In this document: one piece after another, positions 10,610 to 19,386 of the stretch
Position numbering within the stretch: the first letter of the stretch is position 1
Layout: each line of letters opens with the position of its first letter
Source: Burkholderiales bacterium
Lineage (GTDB): Bacteria > Pseudomonadota > Gammaproteobacteria > Burkholderiales > Burkholderiaceae_F
DNA length: 36,609 bases
Reading direction: 5' to 3'
Assembly (NCBI GenBank): GCA_900290335.1
Contig: OKRD01000097.1
Location: 1 to 36,609 of the forward strand
Program-made: the position numbers and the translations under genes
The notes under the pieces: generated by a model
Databases searched by the model: none
Told to the model about the DNA's origin: nothing
Seen by the model: only the letters and a program-made list of their open reading frames with translations

Positions 10610-12211
10610 ATGCCCCTGCCCAAGGCACCCAGCAAGCCCGCAACCATTCTTCATCCGACCGCCCACGACACCGCCGCCGCTCCCGATCGGCGCCCGGCGC
10701 CAGGACGCTCCCCTGCCGAACCCGTCCCGCTCAAGCCGGTGGAAACCTCCGCCGACGCACGCCTGACGCTGGTGGAGACGCGGCCGCCGCTGGCCGAGGC
10801 CCGCAGAAGCCGCCGGCAAGCGTCCCCGGCACGCCGGCGGCTGTTCGTGCTCGATACCAACGTCCTGATGCACGACCCGACTTGCCTCTTTCGCTTCGAA
10901 GAGCACGATCTATTCCTGCCGATGATGACGCTCGAGGAACTCGACGGGCACAAGAAGGGAATGTCCGAGGTCGCCCGCAACGCGCGGCAGGCAAGCCGCT
11001 CGCTCGATGCGTTGGTTGCCTCCTGCAAGACTCCCATCGAGGATGGCATCGCCCTGTCGACGCTGGGCAACGTCGATGCCACGGGCCGCCTGTTTCTGCA
11101 GACGCAGGCGATCGGGGCGGCGCTGCCGGCGAGCCTGCCCGTTGGCAAGGCGGACAACCAGATTCTGAGCGTCGTTCGCGCACTCAAGGAGATACACCCC
11201 GAGCGCGACGTGGTTCTGGTGTCCAAGGACATCAACATGCGCGTCAAGGCGCGCGCGCTCGCTCTGGCCGCCGAGGACTATTTCAACGACAAGGTGCTCG
11301 AGGACACGGACATCCTCTACACCGGTGTGTACGCCCTGCCCCCGAGCTTCTGGGAGCGCCATGGCAAGGGCATGGAATCCTGGCAGCAGGCCGGCGTGAC
11401 CTACTACCGCATCAACGGACCGGTGGTTGGGGATCTGCTCGTCAATCAGTTCGTGTACCTCGAAGACGGCGCGCCCTTCTACGCGCAGGTGCGGGAAATC
11501 CGCGGCAAGACCGCGGTTCTGCGGGTGCTGCGCGACTACCTGCACGCCAAGAACGCGGTCTGGGGAATCACCGCGCGCAACCGCGAGCAAAGCTTCGCGC
11601 TCAATTTGCTGTGCGACCCCGAGTGCGACTTCGTCTCCCTGATCGGACAGGCCGGCACCGGCAAGACGCTGCTGGCGCTGGCCGCGGGTCTGGCGCAGAC
11701 CTTCGAAGCCAAGCGCTTCTCAGAGATCATCTTCACGCGCGCCACGGTGCCGGTGGGCGAAGACATCGGCTTTTTGCCGGGCACGGAGGAAGAAAAAATG
11801 GCACCCTGGATGGGTGCCCTCGAGGACAATCTGGAGGTCCTGAACCGCAGCGATGAAGCTGGCGGAGAATGGGGACGGGCGGCGACCAACGATCTGATCC
11901 GAACGCGGATTCGCATCAAGTCCATGAGTTTCATGCGTGGGCGCACGTTCATCAACAAGTTTCTCATCATCGACGAGGCGCAAAACCTCACGCCCAAGCA
12001 GATGAAGACCCTGGTCACCCGCGCCGGCGCCGGGACCAAGGTGGTCTGCCTGGGGAATATCGCGCAGATCGATACGCCCTATCTGACCGAGGGCAGCTCG
12101 GGGCTGACCTTCGCCGTGGATCGCTTCAAGGGCTGGCCGCACGCCGGCCACGTGACCTTGCAGCGGGGCGAACGATCGCGGCTGGCGGACTACGCGGCCG
12201 AGGCGCTTTGA
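10610..12211 (+). CDS. PhoH-family ATPase with N-terminal PIN domain
   Basis: PIN domain FVLDTNVLMHDP; PhoH ATPase GQAGTGKTLLALAAGL, RATVPVGEDIGFLPGTEEEKM, FLIIDEAQNLTPKQMKTLVTRAG. Confidence 0.93.
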   Translation: MPLPKAPSKPATILHPTAHDTAAAPDRRPAPGRSPAEPVPLKPVETSADARLTLVETRPPLAEARRSRRQASPARRRLFVLDTNVLMHDPTCLFRFEEHDLFLPMMTLEELDGHKKGMSEVARNARQASRSLDALVASCKTPIEDGIALSTLGNVDATGRLFLQTQAIGAALPASLPVGKADNQILSVVRALKEIHPERDVVLVSKDINMRVKARALALAAEDYFNDKVLEDTDILYTGVYALPPSFWERHGKGMESWQQAGVTYYRINGPVVGDLLVNQFVYLEDGAPFYAQVREIRGKTAVLRVLRDYLHAKNAVWGITARNREQSFALNLLCDPECDFVSLIGQAGTGKTLLALAAGLAQTFEAKRFSEIIFTRATVPVGEDIGFLPGTEEEKMAPWMGALEDNLEVLNRSDEAGGEWGRAATNDLIRTRIRIKSMSFMRGRTFINKFLIIDEAQNLTPKQMKTLVTRAGAGTKVVCLGNIAQIDTPYLTEGSSGLTFAVDRFKGWPHAGHVTLQRGERSRLADYAAEAL

Positions 12212-12251
12212 CCTGGCGGGCGCTGCGCGCACGCTGGCCGCGGGCCGGTAC

Positions 12252-12983
12252 TCAGATACCCAGGTGGCCCAGCACGATGGACTCCATCCCGGCAGCGGCG
12301 TCCTTGCACACGTCGGTGAGCTCCTCGAGCACCTCGTAGACGGCACGCAGCTTGATCAGCTCGCGCACGTCGGGCTCGTCGCGAAACAGCCGCGACATCG
12401 CCGACCGCAGCACGTGGTCGGCCTGCGCTTCGAGATCGTCGATCAGCGCACACAGGGCGAGCAACTCCTGGCTGTGCTCGGGCTGCGCCAGCATGCCCAC
12501 CGCGCGCTCGATGCCCCGCACACTCTCCAGCGCCAGTTGCGCCAGGCGTATCGCCTCGGGCGTTAGCGTGGTCACGTGGTACAAGTGGATGGTCTGCGCC
12601 GCATCCTCGGTCAGGTCCAGAATGTCGTCGAGCCGATTGATCAGGTCGACCATGGCCGAGCGCGGATGCGGCGGTAGCAGCGAACGACGCACGGCTGCGT
12701 GCACCTCGTCGACGATCGCATCGGCGCGCTTTTCCATCGCCTCGATCTCGCGCACCATGCCATGGGGATCGCGCAGATCGGAAAGCAGCTGGACCAGCGC
12801 CTCGACTGCGCCAACACACAGCTGTGCGTGCAGGTTAAACAGCGGAGAAAAGCGCCGATCGCGGTAGCGCAGGCGCATGAGCAGCGTGCGCCAGAACCGC
12901 GGTTCGGGTCGCTCCAGGACCGGGCGTGCGCCGCCGTCGGGCTGCTCCCCCGTCGGCTGCGCGAGTTTGCCCGCCTCGACCAT
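12252..12983 (-). CDS. DUF47/TIGR00153-family PhoU-like protein
   Basis: FSPLFNLHAQLCVGAVEAL, DLINRLDDILDLTEDAAQTIHLY, LEELTDVCKDAAAGMESIVL; PhoU-like helical pattern. Confidence 0.85.
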   Translation of the reverse strand: MVEAGKLAQPTGEQPDGGARPVLERPEPRFWRTLLMRLRYRDRRFSPLFNLHAQLCVGAVEALVQLLSDLRDPHGMVREIEAMEKRADAIVDEVHAAVRRSLLPPHPRSAMVDLINRLDDILDLTEDAAQTIHLYHVTTLTPEAIRLAQLALESVRGIERAVGMLAQPEHSQELLALCALIDDLEAQADHVLRSAMSRLFRDEPDVRELIKLRAVYEVLEELTDVCKDAAAGMESIVLGHLGI

Positions 12984-12985
12984 CG

Positions 12986-14389
12986 TCAGAACACCGGGCT
13001 CGAGAGCGAAAGATTGTCAAAGCGCGTGTGCTCGCCCCCGAAACGCAGCTGCACGCGGCCGATCGGACCATTGCGCTGCTTGCCCAGGATGATCTCCGCG
13101 ATCCCCTTGTCCGGGCTGTCGGGGTTGTACACCTCGTCGCGATAGATGAACAAGATCACGTCGGCGTCCTGCTCGATGGCACCGGACTCGCGCAAATCGG
13201 ACATCACCGGGCGCTTGTCGGTGCGCTGTTCGACCGTGCGGTTGAGCTGCGAGAGCGCGATCACCGGAACCTTGAGCTCCTTGGCAAGCCCCTTCAAGGA
13301 GCGCGAAATCTCCGAAATCTCGGTCGCGCGGTTCTCGCCCATGGAACTGGCCGACATCAGCTGCAGGTAGTCGACGATGATGAGCCCGAGCTTGCCGTAT
13401 TCGCGGGCCAAGCGCCGCGACCGGGCGCGCAGTTCCAGAGCGTTGAGCCCCGGGGTCTCGTCGATGTGCAGCGGCGCTGCGTGCATGCGCTCCATCGCTT
13501 CGCTCAGCCTGGGCCAGTCCTCGTCCGTGAGCCGGCCGGTGCGCAGGCGGTGGGCGTCGATGCGCCCGACCGAGCCCAGCAGGCGCATCGCCAGCTGCTC
13601 GGCGCCCATTTCCATGGAAAACACGGCCACGGGCATTCCCATATCGATCGCCACGTGCTGGCCGATATTGAGCGCCAGCGCGGTCTTGCCCATGGAGGGC
13701 CGACCGGCAATGATGATCAAATCGCCTTCCTGGAAGCCGGCGGTCTTGGCATCGAGGTCGGTGAATCCGCTCGGCACACCGGTCACGTCGCTGGGGCTCG
13801 CGCGTTCGAAAAGCTCCTGGATTCGCTCCACGACCCGGGTCAGCAGGGGTTCGAGCTTGACGAAGCCGCCGCGATCGCGCGCGCCCTGCTCGGCGATCTG
13901 AAAGACCTTGGTTTCGGCCTCGTCGAGGATTTGCTTGGCGTCGCGGCCCTGGGGATTGAGCGCCGCCGCCGCCACCTCCTCGCCGACGCCGACCAGGCGG
14001 CGCAGCACCGCGCGCTCGCGGACGATCTCCGCGTAGCGGCGGATATTGGCGGCCGAAGGCGTGTTCTGCGCCAGCGAATTGAGGTAGACCAGCCCGCCGG
14101 CGTCCCCCGCCTTGCCGCTGGTTTGCAGTGCCTCGTAGACTGTGATGGCATCGGCCGGCCGCGACTGCTCGATCAGGCGCGAAATGTGCTGAAAGATCAG
14201 CCGGTGATCATGGCGGTAGAAATCTTCCCCGACCAGGCGATCGGCAATGCGATCCCAGGCGGAGTTGTCCAGCAGCAGGCCCCCCAGGACCGATTGTTCG
14301 GCCTCCACCGAATGCGGCGGCGTTCGCACTGCCGCGAGCTGCGGATCGGCAACCGGCGAATTCATCGTCCCTCCCGAGTTGGCGGGCAC
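12986..14389 (-). CDS. dnaB: replicative DNA helicase DnaB
   Basis: 467 aa; GRPSMGKTALALNI Walker A, IIVDYLQLM Walker B, IALSQLNRTVEQRTDKRPVMSDLRESGAIEQDAD. Confidence 0.98.
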   Translation of the reverse strand: MPANSGGTMNSPVADPQLAAVRTPPHSVEAEQSVLGGLLLDNSAWDRIADRLVGEDFYRHDHRLIFQHISRLIEQSRPADAITVYEALQTSGKAGDAGGLVYLNSLAQNTPSAANIRRYAEIVRERAVLRRLVGVGEEVAAAALNPQGRDAKQILDEAETKVFQIAEQGARDRGGFVKLEPLLTRVVERIQELFERASPSDVTGVPSGFTDLDAKTAGFQEGDLIIIAGRPSMGKTALALNIGQHVAIDMGMPVAVFSMEMGAEQLAMRLLGSVGRIDAHRLRTGRLTDEDWPRLSEAMERMHAAPLHIDETPGLNALELRARSRRLAREYGKLGLIIVDYLQLMSASSMGENRATEISEISRSLKGLAKELKVPVIALSQLNRTVEQRTDKRPVMSDLRESGAIEQDADVILFIYRDEVYNPDSPDKGIAEIILGKQRNGPIGRVQLRFGGEHTRFDNLSLSSPVF

Positions 14390-14467
14390 TATAGCAAGTT
14401 GCCGGGGCGCAGCCCCGCCATGAACCGGCGCGGCGCGCGCTGGCGCCCGGTGCCAGGGCAGTTCCCG

Positions 14468-14920
14468 TTAGACGTGCTCGCCGAGCACGGAAACCGTGAT
14501 TTCCGCCACCACGTCCGAGTGCAAGGCGATCGAGACCTTGTGATCGCCAACGGACTTGAGCGGGCCCAGCGGCAGCCGCACGTTTGCCTTGGGAACCTCG
14601 AAACCCTGCTTGCCCAGGGCCTCCGAAATATCAAAGTTGGTGACCGAACCGAACAGGCGCCCGTCCACACCAGCCTTGGCGCTGATCTGCAGCGTCAGGC
14701 CTTGCAGGCGCTCTGCCAGCGCCTGGGCGGCCTGCAGCCGGTCGGCATGGACGCGCTCGAGATCGGCGCGGCGAACCTCGAACTCCTTGATGGCGGCCTC
14801 GGTGGCGCGCTTGGCTTTGCCCGAGGGGATCAGGAAATTGCGGGCGTACCCGTCCTTGACCCTGACCACCTCGCCGAGTTGACCCAGGTTGACGATTTTC
14901 TCAAGAAGAATGATTTGCAT
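14468..14920 (-). CDS. rplI: 50S ribosomal protein bL9
   Basis: [36 protein letters not shown] signature. Confidence 0.98.
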   Translation of the reverse strand: MQIILLEKIVNLGQLGEVVRVKDGYARNFLIPSGKAKRATEAAIKEFEVRRADLERVHADRLQAAQALAERLQGLTLQISAKAGVDGRLFGSVTNFDISEALGKQGFEVPKANVRLPLGPLKSVGDHKVSIALHSDVVAEITVSVLGEHV

Positions 14921-15028
14921 GGCGAATCCTGCAGCAAAGCCTCAAACGATCGGGACGGAACAGCAAGCTCCGTCGGCCTGTCTCCATCCGGCCCGCATCC
15001 TGCGGACCGGATCTGGTCGGTCCGGTTC

Positions 15029-15337
15029 TCAGTGGATATCGGTGTAGGGCAAAAGTGCCAAGAAGCGAGCCCGTTTGATCGCCGTATCGAGCTGGCGCTG
15101 GTAGTGGGCCTTGGTACCGGTGAGCCGTGCGGGGATGATGCGGCCATTGTCCTGGATGAAGTCGCGCAGCGTCTCCACGTCCTTGTAGTCGATCGTCTCG
15201 ACCTTCTCGGCCGTGAACCGGCAGAACTTTCTGCGCTTGAACAGCGCATTTTGCTGCTGCGAGCGACGCCCGTTGGGTTTGCCCTTGCCTTTGAAACCGG
15301 CCTTGCCCTTGCTGCCGCTCTTGCGCGCTGTTGCCAT
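15029..15337 (-). CDS. rpsR: 30S ribosomal protein bS18
   Basis: [27 protein letters not shown]...[19 protein letters not shown]; start at MATARKSG. Confidence 0.97.
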   Translation of the reverse strand: MATARKSGSKGKAGFKGKGKPNGRRSQQQNALFKRRKFCRFTAEKVETIDYKDVETLRDFIQDNGRIIPARLTGTKAHYQRQLDTAIKRARFLALLPYTDIH

Positions 15338-15370
15338 CGATGTACTCCGTCGTATCCCATCAACAATCAA

Positions 15371-15709
15371 TCAATCGTTCCGGTCTGCGCTCGCCGTTGC
15401 GGGAGCTGCCGGCCGCCGAAATTCCAGCACGTGCACCAACAAACGCGTACTGCGGCGGCTGCGCGGCGCCAGAAAACCGCTCAGCGCCAAATCGCTTCCC
15501 AGGTTCACCTCGGCCAGCTCTTTGGCAATGCCGCCGAGCGCGATTGCGCCGAAGGCAAATGCAAGCCGGCGGCCCATGCCGGCCTCCACGGTCTGCGAAA
15601 GGTGCTGCAGCTGCGCCTCGATCACCGCGATTCCCGCCGGCGTGTACCGCAGTGCCGTACGCTCGATCAAGGTGCCGCTCAGCTGTACGTGATTCACGTT
15701 GCTAAGCAC
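15371..15709 (-). CDS. priB: primosomal replication protein N (PriB)
   Basis: OB-fold protein VLSNVNHVQLSGTLIERTALRYTPAGIAVIEAQLQH; GTG start inferred; between rpsF and rpsR. Confidence 0.93.
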   Translation of the reverse strand: MLSNVNHVQLSGTLIERTALRYTPAGIAVIEAQLQHLSQTVEAGMGRRLAFAFGAIALGGIAKELAEVNLGSDLALSGFLAPRSRRSTRLLVHVLEFRRPAAPATASADRND

Positions 15710-15800
15710 CGTGCTGCTGCCCTCGCACTCGCGGACCGTCGACACCGAGGCGAGCGTGCGGCGCAACGGTGCCGGCCAGCCAGAGGCCGCCCGATCCCGT

Positions 15801-16172
15801 TCAGGCGCCGGCGCTGACCGGCTCGGCCACCGCCTTGCGTGCCTCTTCCTTTTCGACAACCTTCATCATCGGGCTGGGGCCGGTGATGGCTTTTTTCTGC
15901 CCCACCGTTAAGTGGCGCAGGACAGCGTCGTTGTAGCGAAAGCCATGTTCGAGCTCATCGAGCGTGGGCTTGCCGCACTCGATATTGAACAAGACGTAAT
16001 GCGCCTTGACCAGCTTGTCGATCGGATAGGCGAGCTGACGCCGCCCCCAGTCCTCGACCCGGTGGACTTTGCCGCCTTGCGACGTGACCAGGGTGCGATA
16101 GCGCTCGATCATCGCCGGGACCTGTTCGCTTTGGTCCGGATGAACGATAAAACAGACCTCATAGTGACGCAT
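15801..16172 (-). CDS. rpsF: 30S ribosomal protein bS6
   Basis: [26 protein letters not shown]...[27 protein letters not shown]; internal Met start. Confidence 0.97.
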   Translation of the reverse strand: MRHYEVCFIVHPDQSEQVPAMIERYRTLVTSQGGKVHRVEDWGRRQLAYPIDKLVKAHYVLFNIECGKPTLDELEHGFRYNDAVLRHLTVGQKKAITGPSPMMKVVEKEEARKAVAEPVSAGA

Positions 16173-16409
16173 GCATAGCCTCCTCGTGGATTTCCCTTTC
16201 GGGATCAGCTGCCCGCCATCTCGCATCCCACGGCACGTGTGCCCCGGGGCGAAGCGAAGCGGCCGTGCGCCGATGTCACCGGCCGTCGTGGCGACGGCCA
16301 AATGATCGCGGCAGTACGGGCCCCCTCGCGCAGGAAAAAATGCAGTGCAGCAAGGAAAAAGCCGTTAATGTTACCTTGAAAAGCAGGCCCGCAGCAAGGA
16401 AGAGTCTTA

Positions 16410-16434
16410 TCCAATGAGGTATGAGCCTGAACGG
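16410..16434 (+). repeat. terminal repeat copy 1 (TCCAATGAGGTATGAGCCTGAACGG)
   Basis: 24/25 identical to the copy at 16449-16473. Confidence 0.85.
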
Positions 16435-16448
16435 CCGGTTTTCGTGTT

Positions 16449-16473
16449 TCCAACGAGGTATGAGCCTGAACGG
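16449..16473 (+). repeat. terminal repeat copy 2 (TCCAACGAGGTATGAGCCTGAACGG)
   Basis: Direct repeat of 16410-16434 with a 39 bp period. Confidence 0.85.
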
Positions 16474-16526
16474 GTTTAGTTCGGCGACCTTTTAAGGGCC
16501 GCCGGGGTGGGTCGATCATCGACGGG

Positions 16527-17780
16527 ATGGTGATCGACATGAACGAATCGCAGATCCGCACCCTGGATCAGGTACGGGCGTTCCTGAATGGGACGCTCGC
16601 GGTTGAGTTCAAGCCCCTGGGCGACGATACGGCGCGCTACCGGCACATCTGTGAGGTGCTGCGCCGATTTAGCTACCACCGGCTCAGGAAGGGGGAGCGC
16701 GGATGGGTGCTGCGCTACCTGCGCGCCACCTGCGGCTTTAGCCGCGCGCAGCTGACCCGGCTGGTGGCCCGCGCCGCCCAGGGCGAGACGCTGGCCAAGC
16801 GCTACATGGCGCCGTCGCAGGCCTTCGCCCGGCGCTTTACCGATGCCGACATCGTGCTGCTGGCCAAGATCGATCAGCAGTTTGGCACCCTCTCGGGCCC
16901 GGCCACGGCGCATCTGCTGCAACGCGCCTTCTCGGTGTACGCCGACGAGCGCTTCGAGCGCCTGGCCGGTGTATCGGTCTCGCACCTGTACAACCTGCGC
17001 CACAGCTTCCGGTATTGCGCCCAGCGCGTCGCCCATACGCCAACCCACGCCACCGCCGTGAGCATCGGTACGCGCAAGGCCCCGGCCCCCGAGGGGCGAC
17101 CGGGCTTTATCCGCATCGACAGCGTGCACCAGGGCGATTGGGACGGGGCCAAGGGGGTCTACCACGTCAACGCGGTCGACTGCGTCACCCAGTGGCAGGT
17201 GGTGGGCTCGTGCCCCCGCCTTATCGAGGCCTTCATGCTGCCGTTGCTCGAAGCGATGTTCGCCCAGTTCCCATTCCGCATCCTGGGGTTTCATGCCGAC
17301 AACGGCGGCGAGTACATCAACTTTCACGTGGCCAAGATGCTCAACCGGCTGCACATCAAGTTGACCAAGTCGCGCCCTCGCAGCAGCAACGACAACGCCC
17401 TGGCCGAGACCAAGAACGGCGCCGTGGTGCGCAAAATCTACGGCTATGAGCACATCGCCCAGGAGCACGCGGTGCTCCTCAATGCATTCAATCGCCGCTA
17501 CCTCAACCCGCTTCTGAACTTACACCGCCCCTGCCTGTTCGCCACCGAAGTGCCCGATCCCGATAAGCCCGGACGCACGCGCAAGGTCTATCGCCACACC
17601 GACGTCATGACTCCGCTCGAGAAACTGACCACCGTGCCCGAGGCTGCCTCGTTCCTGCGTCAGGGCATCAGTCTGCAGGCGCTCCAGGAACAGGCCAGCG
17701 CCAAGACCGACCTGCAAGCGGCCACCGAATTTAACCGCGCCAAGGAAAAACTCTTCGCCACCATTCGGCGCGCCGCCTAA
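16527..17780 (+). CDS. DDE-type integrase/transposase (rve-like catalytic domain)
   Basis: RIDSVHQGD ... GFHADNGGEYIN ... SSNDNALAETKNG; exactly 35 residues between the second D and the E (D-D-35-E). Confidence 0.9.
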   Translation: MVIDMNESQIRTLDQVRAFLNGTLAVEFKPLGDDTARYRHICEVLRRFSYHRLRKGERGWVLRYLRATCGFSRAQLTRLVARAAQGETLAKRYMAPSQAFARRFTDADIVLLAKIDQQFGTLSGPATAHLLQRAFSVYADERFERLAGVSVSHLYNLRHSFRYCAQRVAHTPTHATAVSIGTRKAPAPEGRPGFIRIDSVHQGDWDGAKGVYHVNAVDCVTQWQVVGSCPRLIEAFMLPLLEAMFAQFPFRILGFHADNGGEYINFHVAKMLNRLHIKLTKSRPRSSNDNALAETKNGAVVRKIYGYEHIAQEHAVLLNAFNRRYLNPLLNLHRPCLFATEVPDPDKPGRTRKVYRHTDVMTPLEKLTTVPEAASFLRQGISLQALQEQASAKTDLQAATEFNRAKEKLFATIRRAA

Positions 17781-17807
17781 CCCACGGCAGCAAAACCTCC
17801 AGGCACG

Positions 17808-17826
17808 GCGGGGGCTGCGCCCCCGC
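17808..17826. other. strong GC hairpin downstream of the integrase gene
   Basis: GCGGGGGC-TGC-GCCCCCGC, perfect 8 bp stem 27 bp after the integrase stop codon; no T-run. Confidence 0.5.
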
Positions 17827-17925
17827 ACCCCCGCTAAAACATTCGAAAAATCCGAGGAAAACCCAACCCTCTAAACTGCTGGAATCTTTAACCAATCGAT
17901 CCACCCCGACACCGCTTCCAAACCA

Positions 17926-17954
17926 GCCCGGTCAGGCTCAAACCTGATTTGGAA
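17926..17954 (-). repeat. inverted copy of the terminal repeat
   Basis: Reverse complement TTCCAAATCAGGTTTGAGCCTGACCGGG matches copy 2 with one single-base gap and a few mismatches. Confidence 0.7.
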
Positions 17955-19037
17955 ATGACTGTGAGCTTTGAGCTCGGTGACCGGTCGTGGAAGCTCAGCT
18001 GCAGCGATGGGGTCCGCAGCCCAAGCCGGTACTCGGTCAATGCGGGTGACCAGGTGACGGTTCTGGACTGTCTGGACAAGGCGCGAGCGCGATGTGGGCT
18101 GGATCCGCAAGCCAAGGTGCATACCTGTTATGAGGCCGGCCGTGACGGCTGGTGGCTGCACCGCTGGTTGCGTGAGCAAGGCATCGACAACATCGTGGTC
18201 GACTCCTCGAGCATTGAAGTGAACCGGCGCGCAAAACGCGCCAAGACCGATCGGCTGGATGCCGACAAGCTATTGGCGTTGCTGCTGCGCTTTCACCGCG
18301 GTGAGCGGCGCGTGTGGTCCGTAGTGCACGAGCCCACGGCGAAGCAAGAGGATGCGCGTCGCACACACCGGGAGATCGGACGGCTGATACATGAGCGCAT
18401 CGCTCATACCAATCGCATTGGATCACTGTTGGTCATGCACAACCTGCGTCCTGGACGCATCGGTGGGCGCACCTGGCAGGGCTGGTGGGAGGGTCATTGC
18501 AAACAGGTACCGCCGCTGCTGCGCGCAGAGATCGAGCGCGAGTACGCAAGGCTGGTACTGGCCAAACAGCAGCTCAATGCCCTGGAGACCGAGCGACGAC
18601 ATGAGGTGGCCGAGGGCGCGCATCCGGTTGTGGCGTTGCTGGCCAAGCTTCGCGCCATCGGGCCGCGCGGTGCCTGGATCCTGGACAAGGAGTTGTTTGG
18701 CTGGCGGCGCTTTGCCAATCGACGCGAGCTGGCGGGCTGTCTGGGCCTGGCGCCCACGCCGTACGCCAGCGGTACCTCTGAGGGCGAGCAGGGCATCAGC
18801 AAAGCGGGGAACAAGCGATCGCGTGCGCTCCTGGTGGAATTGGCGTGGCGGTGGCTAAAGTTTCAGCCAGACAGCGCCTTGAGCCAGTGGTTTCATCTGC
18901 GCTTTGGCATCGCGGGCAAGCGCTCGCGGCGCATTGGCATCGTGGCGCTGGCGCGGCGTTTGGCGATTGCCCTGTGGCGATACATCGAATGTGGCGAGAT
19001 CCCGGCCGGGGCAACCCTCAAGACGGTCGAGGCTTGA
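17949..19037 (+). CDS. IS110-family transposase (DEDD/RuvC-like plus Transposase_20 domain)
   Basis: CYEAGRDGWWLHRWL, RAKRAKTDRLDADKL, AIGPRGAWILDKELFGWRRFANRRELAGCLGLAPTPYASG...GISKAGNKRSRALLVELAW; start uncertain (TTG 17949, ATG 17955 or GTG 17961). Confidence 0.93.
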   Translation: MEMTVSFELGDRSWKLSCSDGVRSPSRYSVNAGDQVTVLDCLDKARARCGLDPQAKVHTCYEAGRDGWWLHRWLREQGIDNIVVDSSSIEVNRRAKRAKTDRLDADKLLALLLRFHRGERRVWSVVHEPTAKQEDARRTHREIGRLIHERIAHTNRIGSLLVMHNLRPGRIGGRTWQGWWEGHCKQVPPLLRAEIEREYARLVLAKQQLNALETERRHEVAEGAHPVVALLAKLRAIGPRGAWILDKELFGWRRFANRRELAGCLGLAPTPYASGTSEGEQGISKAGNKRSRALLVELAWRWLKFQPDSALSQWFHLRFGIAGKRSRRIGIVALARRLAIALWRYIECGEIPAGATLKTVEA

Positions 19038-19080
19038 CGAATCCGCCCAATCGAACGGCCTGGCACGCGATACGACATCA

Positions 19081-19350
19081 TGATCAAAGGTCAACGCGCC
19101 CGAAGTGTCCGCGGGTCACCCGTCGGTGACCGTCCGAAAAGATGGGGCGCGTTGGTAACTGGGGCTTCACAGAGCGCCTTGCGCGCATACCGTATGTGGT
19201 GTCCGGACCTTTGCTCCGGCACGGATAGAAGCTCGTCCGAGCTCTGGCTCGAACGCTCATTACGCCCCGACCCAGGATCAGGATGCAACCGCCAGCCATC
19301 TTCAATTACCGAACAACGAGCGCCGCCATGAGTACCGGTTGACCGATCAA
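19081..19350 (+). ncRNA. candidate IS110/IS1111-type bridge RNA region
   Basis: Non-coding tail of an IS110 element with nested complementarity: TGATC-aaa-GGTCAAC (19081-19095) with GTTGACCGATCA (19338-19349); CAACGCGCCC (19092-19101) with GGGCGCGTTG (19145-19154); GGTCACC-cgtc-GGTGACC (19114-19131); GTG-t-CCGGA...TCCGGCAC (19199-19222). Confidence 0.5.
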
Positions 19351-19365
19351 AGTTTCACAAGGGGC

Positions 19366-19371
19366 TTGACA
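19366..19371 (+). promoter_or_regulatory. TTGACA -35-like box near the IS110 right end (possible junction-promoter half)
   Basis: Exact TTGACA near the probable right end; IS110-family circles are known to assemble a promoter from a right-end -35 and a left-end -10. Confidence 0.4.
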
Positions 19372-19386
19372 AATGAGTCCTCATAG

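Larger units (their letters stand above)
16403..17960 (+). mobile_element. putative insertion element carrying a DDE integrase/transposase, flanked by ~40 bp imperfect inverted repeats
   Basis: Left AGTCTTATCCAATGAGGTATGAGCCTGAACGGCCGGTTT (16403-16441); right end in reverse complement AGTCATTTCCAAATCAGGTTTGAGCCTGACCGGGCTGGTTT; they bracket the DDE gene. Exact boundaries unproven. Confidence 0.6.

Noticed and set aside
12926-15817. 963 aa plus-strand ORF spanning dnaB, rplI, rpsR and priB
   Set aside because: Antisense to four well-identified genes; composition-driven open frame.
16346-16401. Direct repeat GCAGCAAGGAA (16347-16357 and 16391-16401) considered as a target-site duplication
   Set aside because: Both copies lie on the same side of the element, so they cannot be its flanking duplication.
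19254-19377. CTCATT (19256-19261) complementary to AATGAG (19372-19377) considered as a donor-binding guide
   Set aside because: Only 6 nt; too likely by chance without folding or comparative support.
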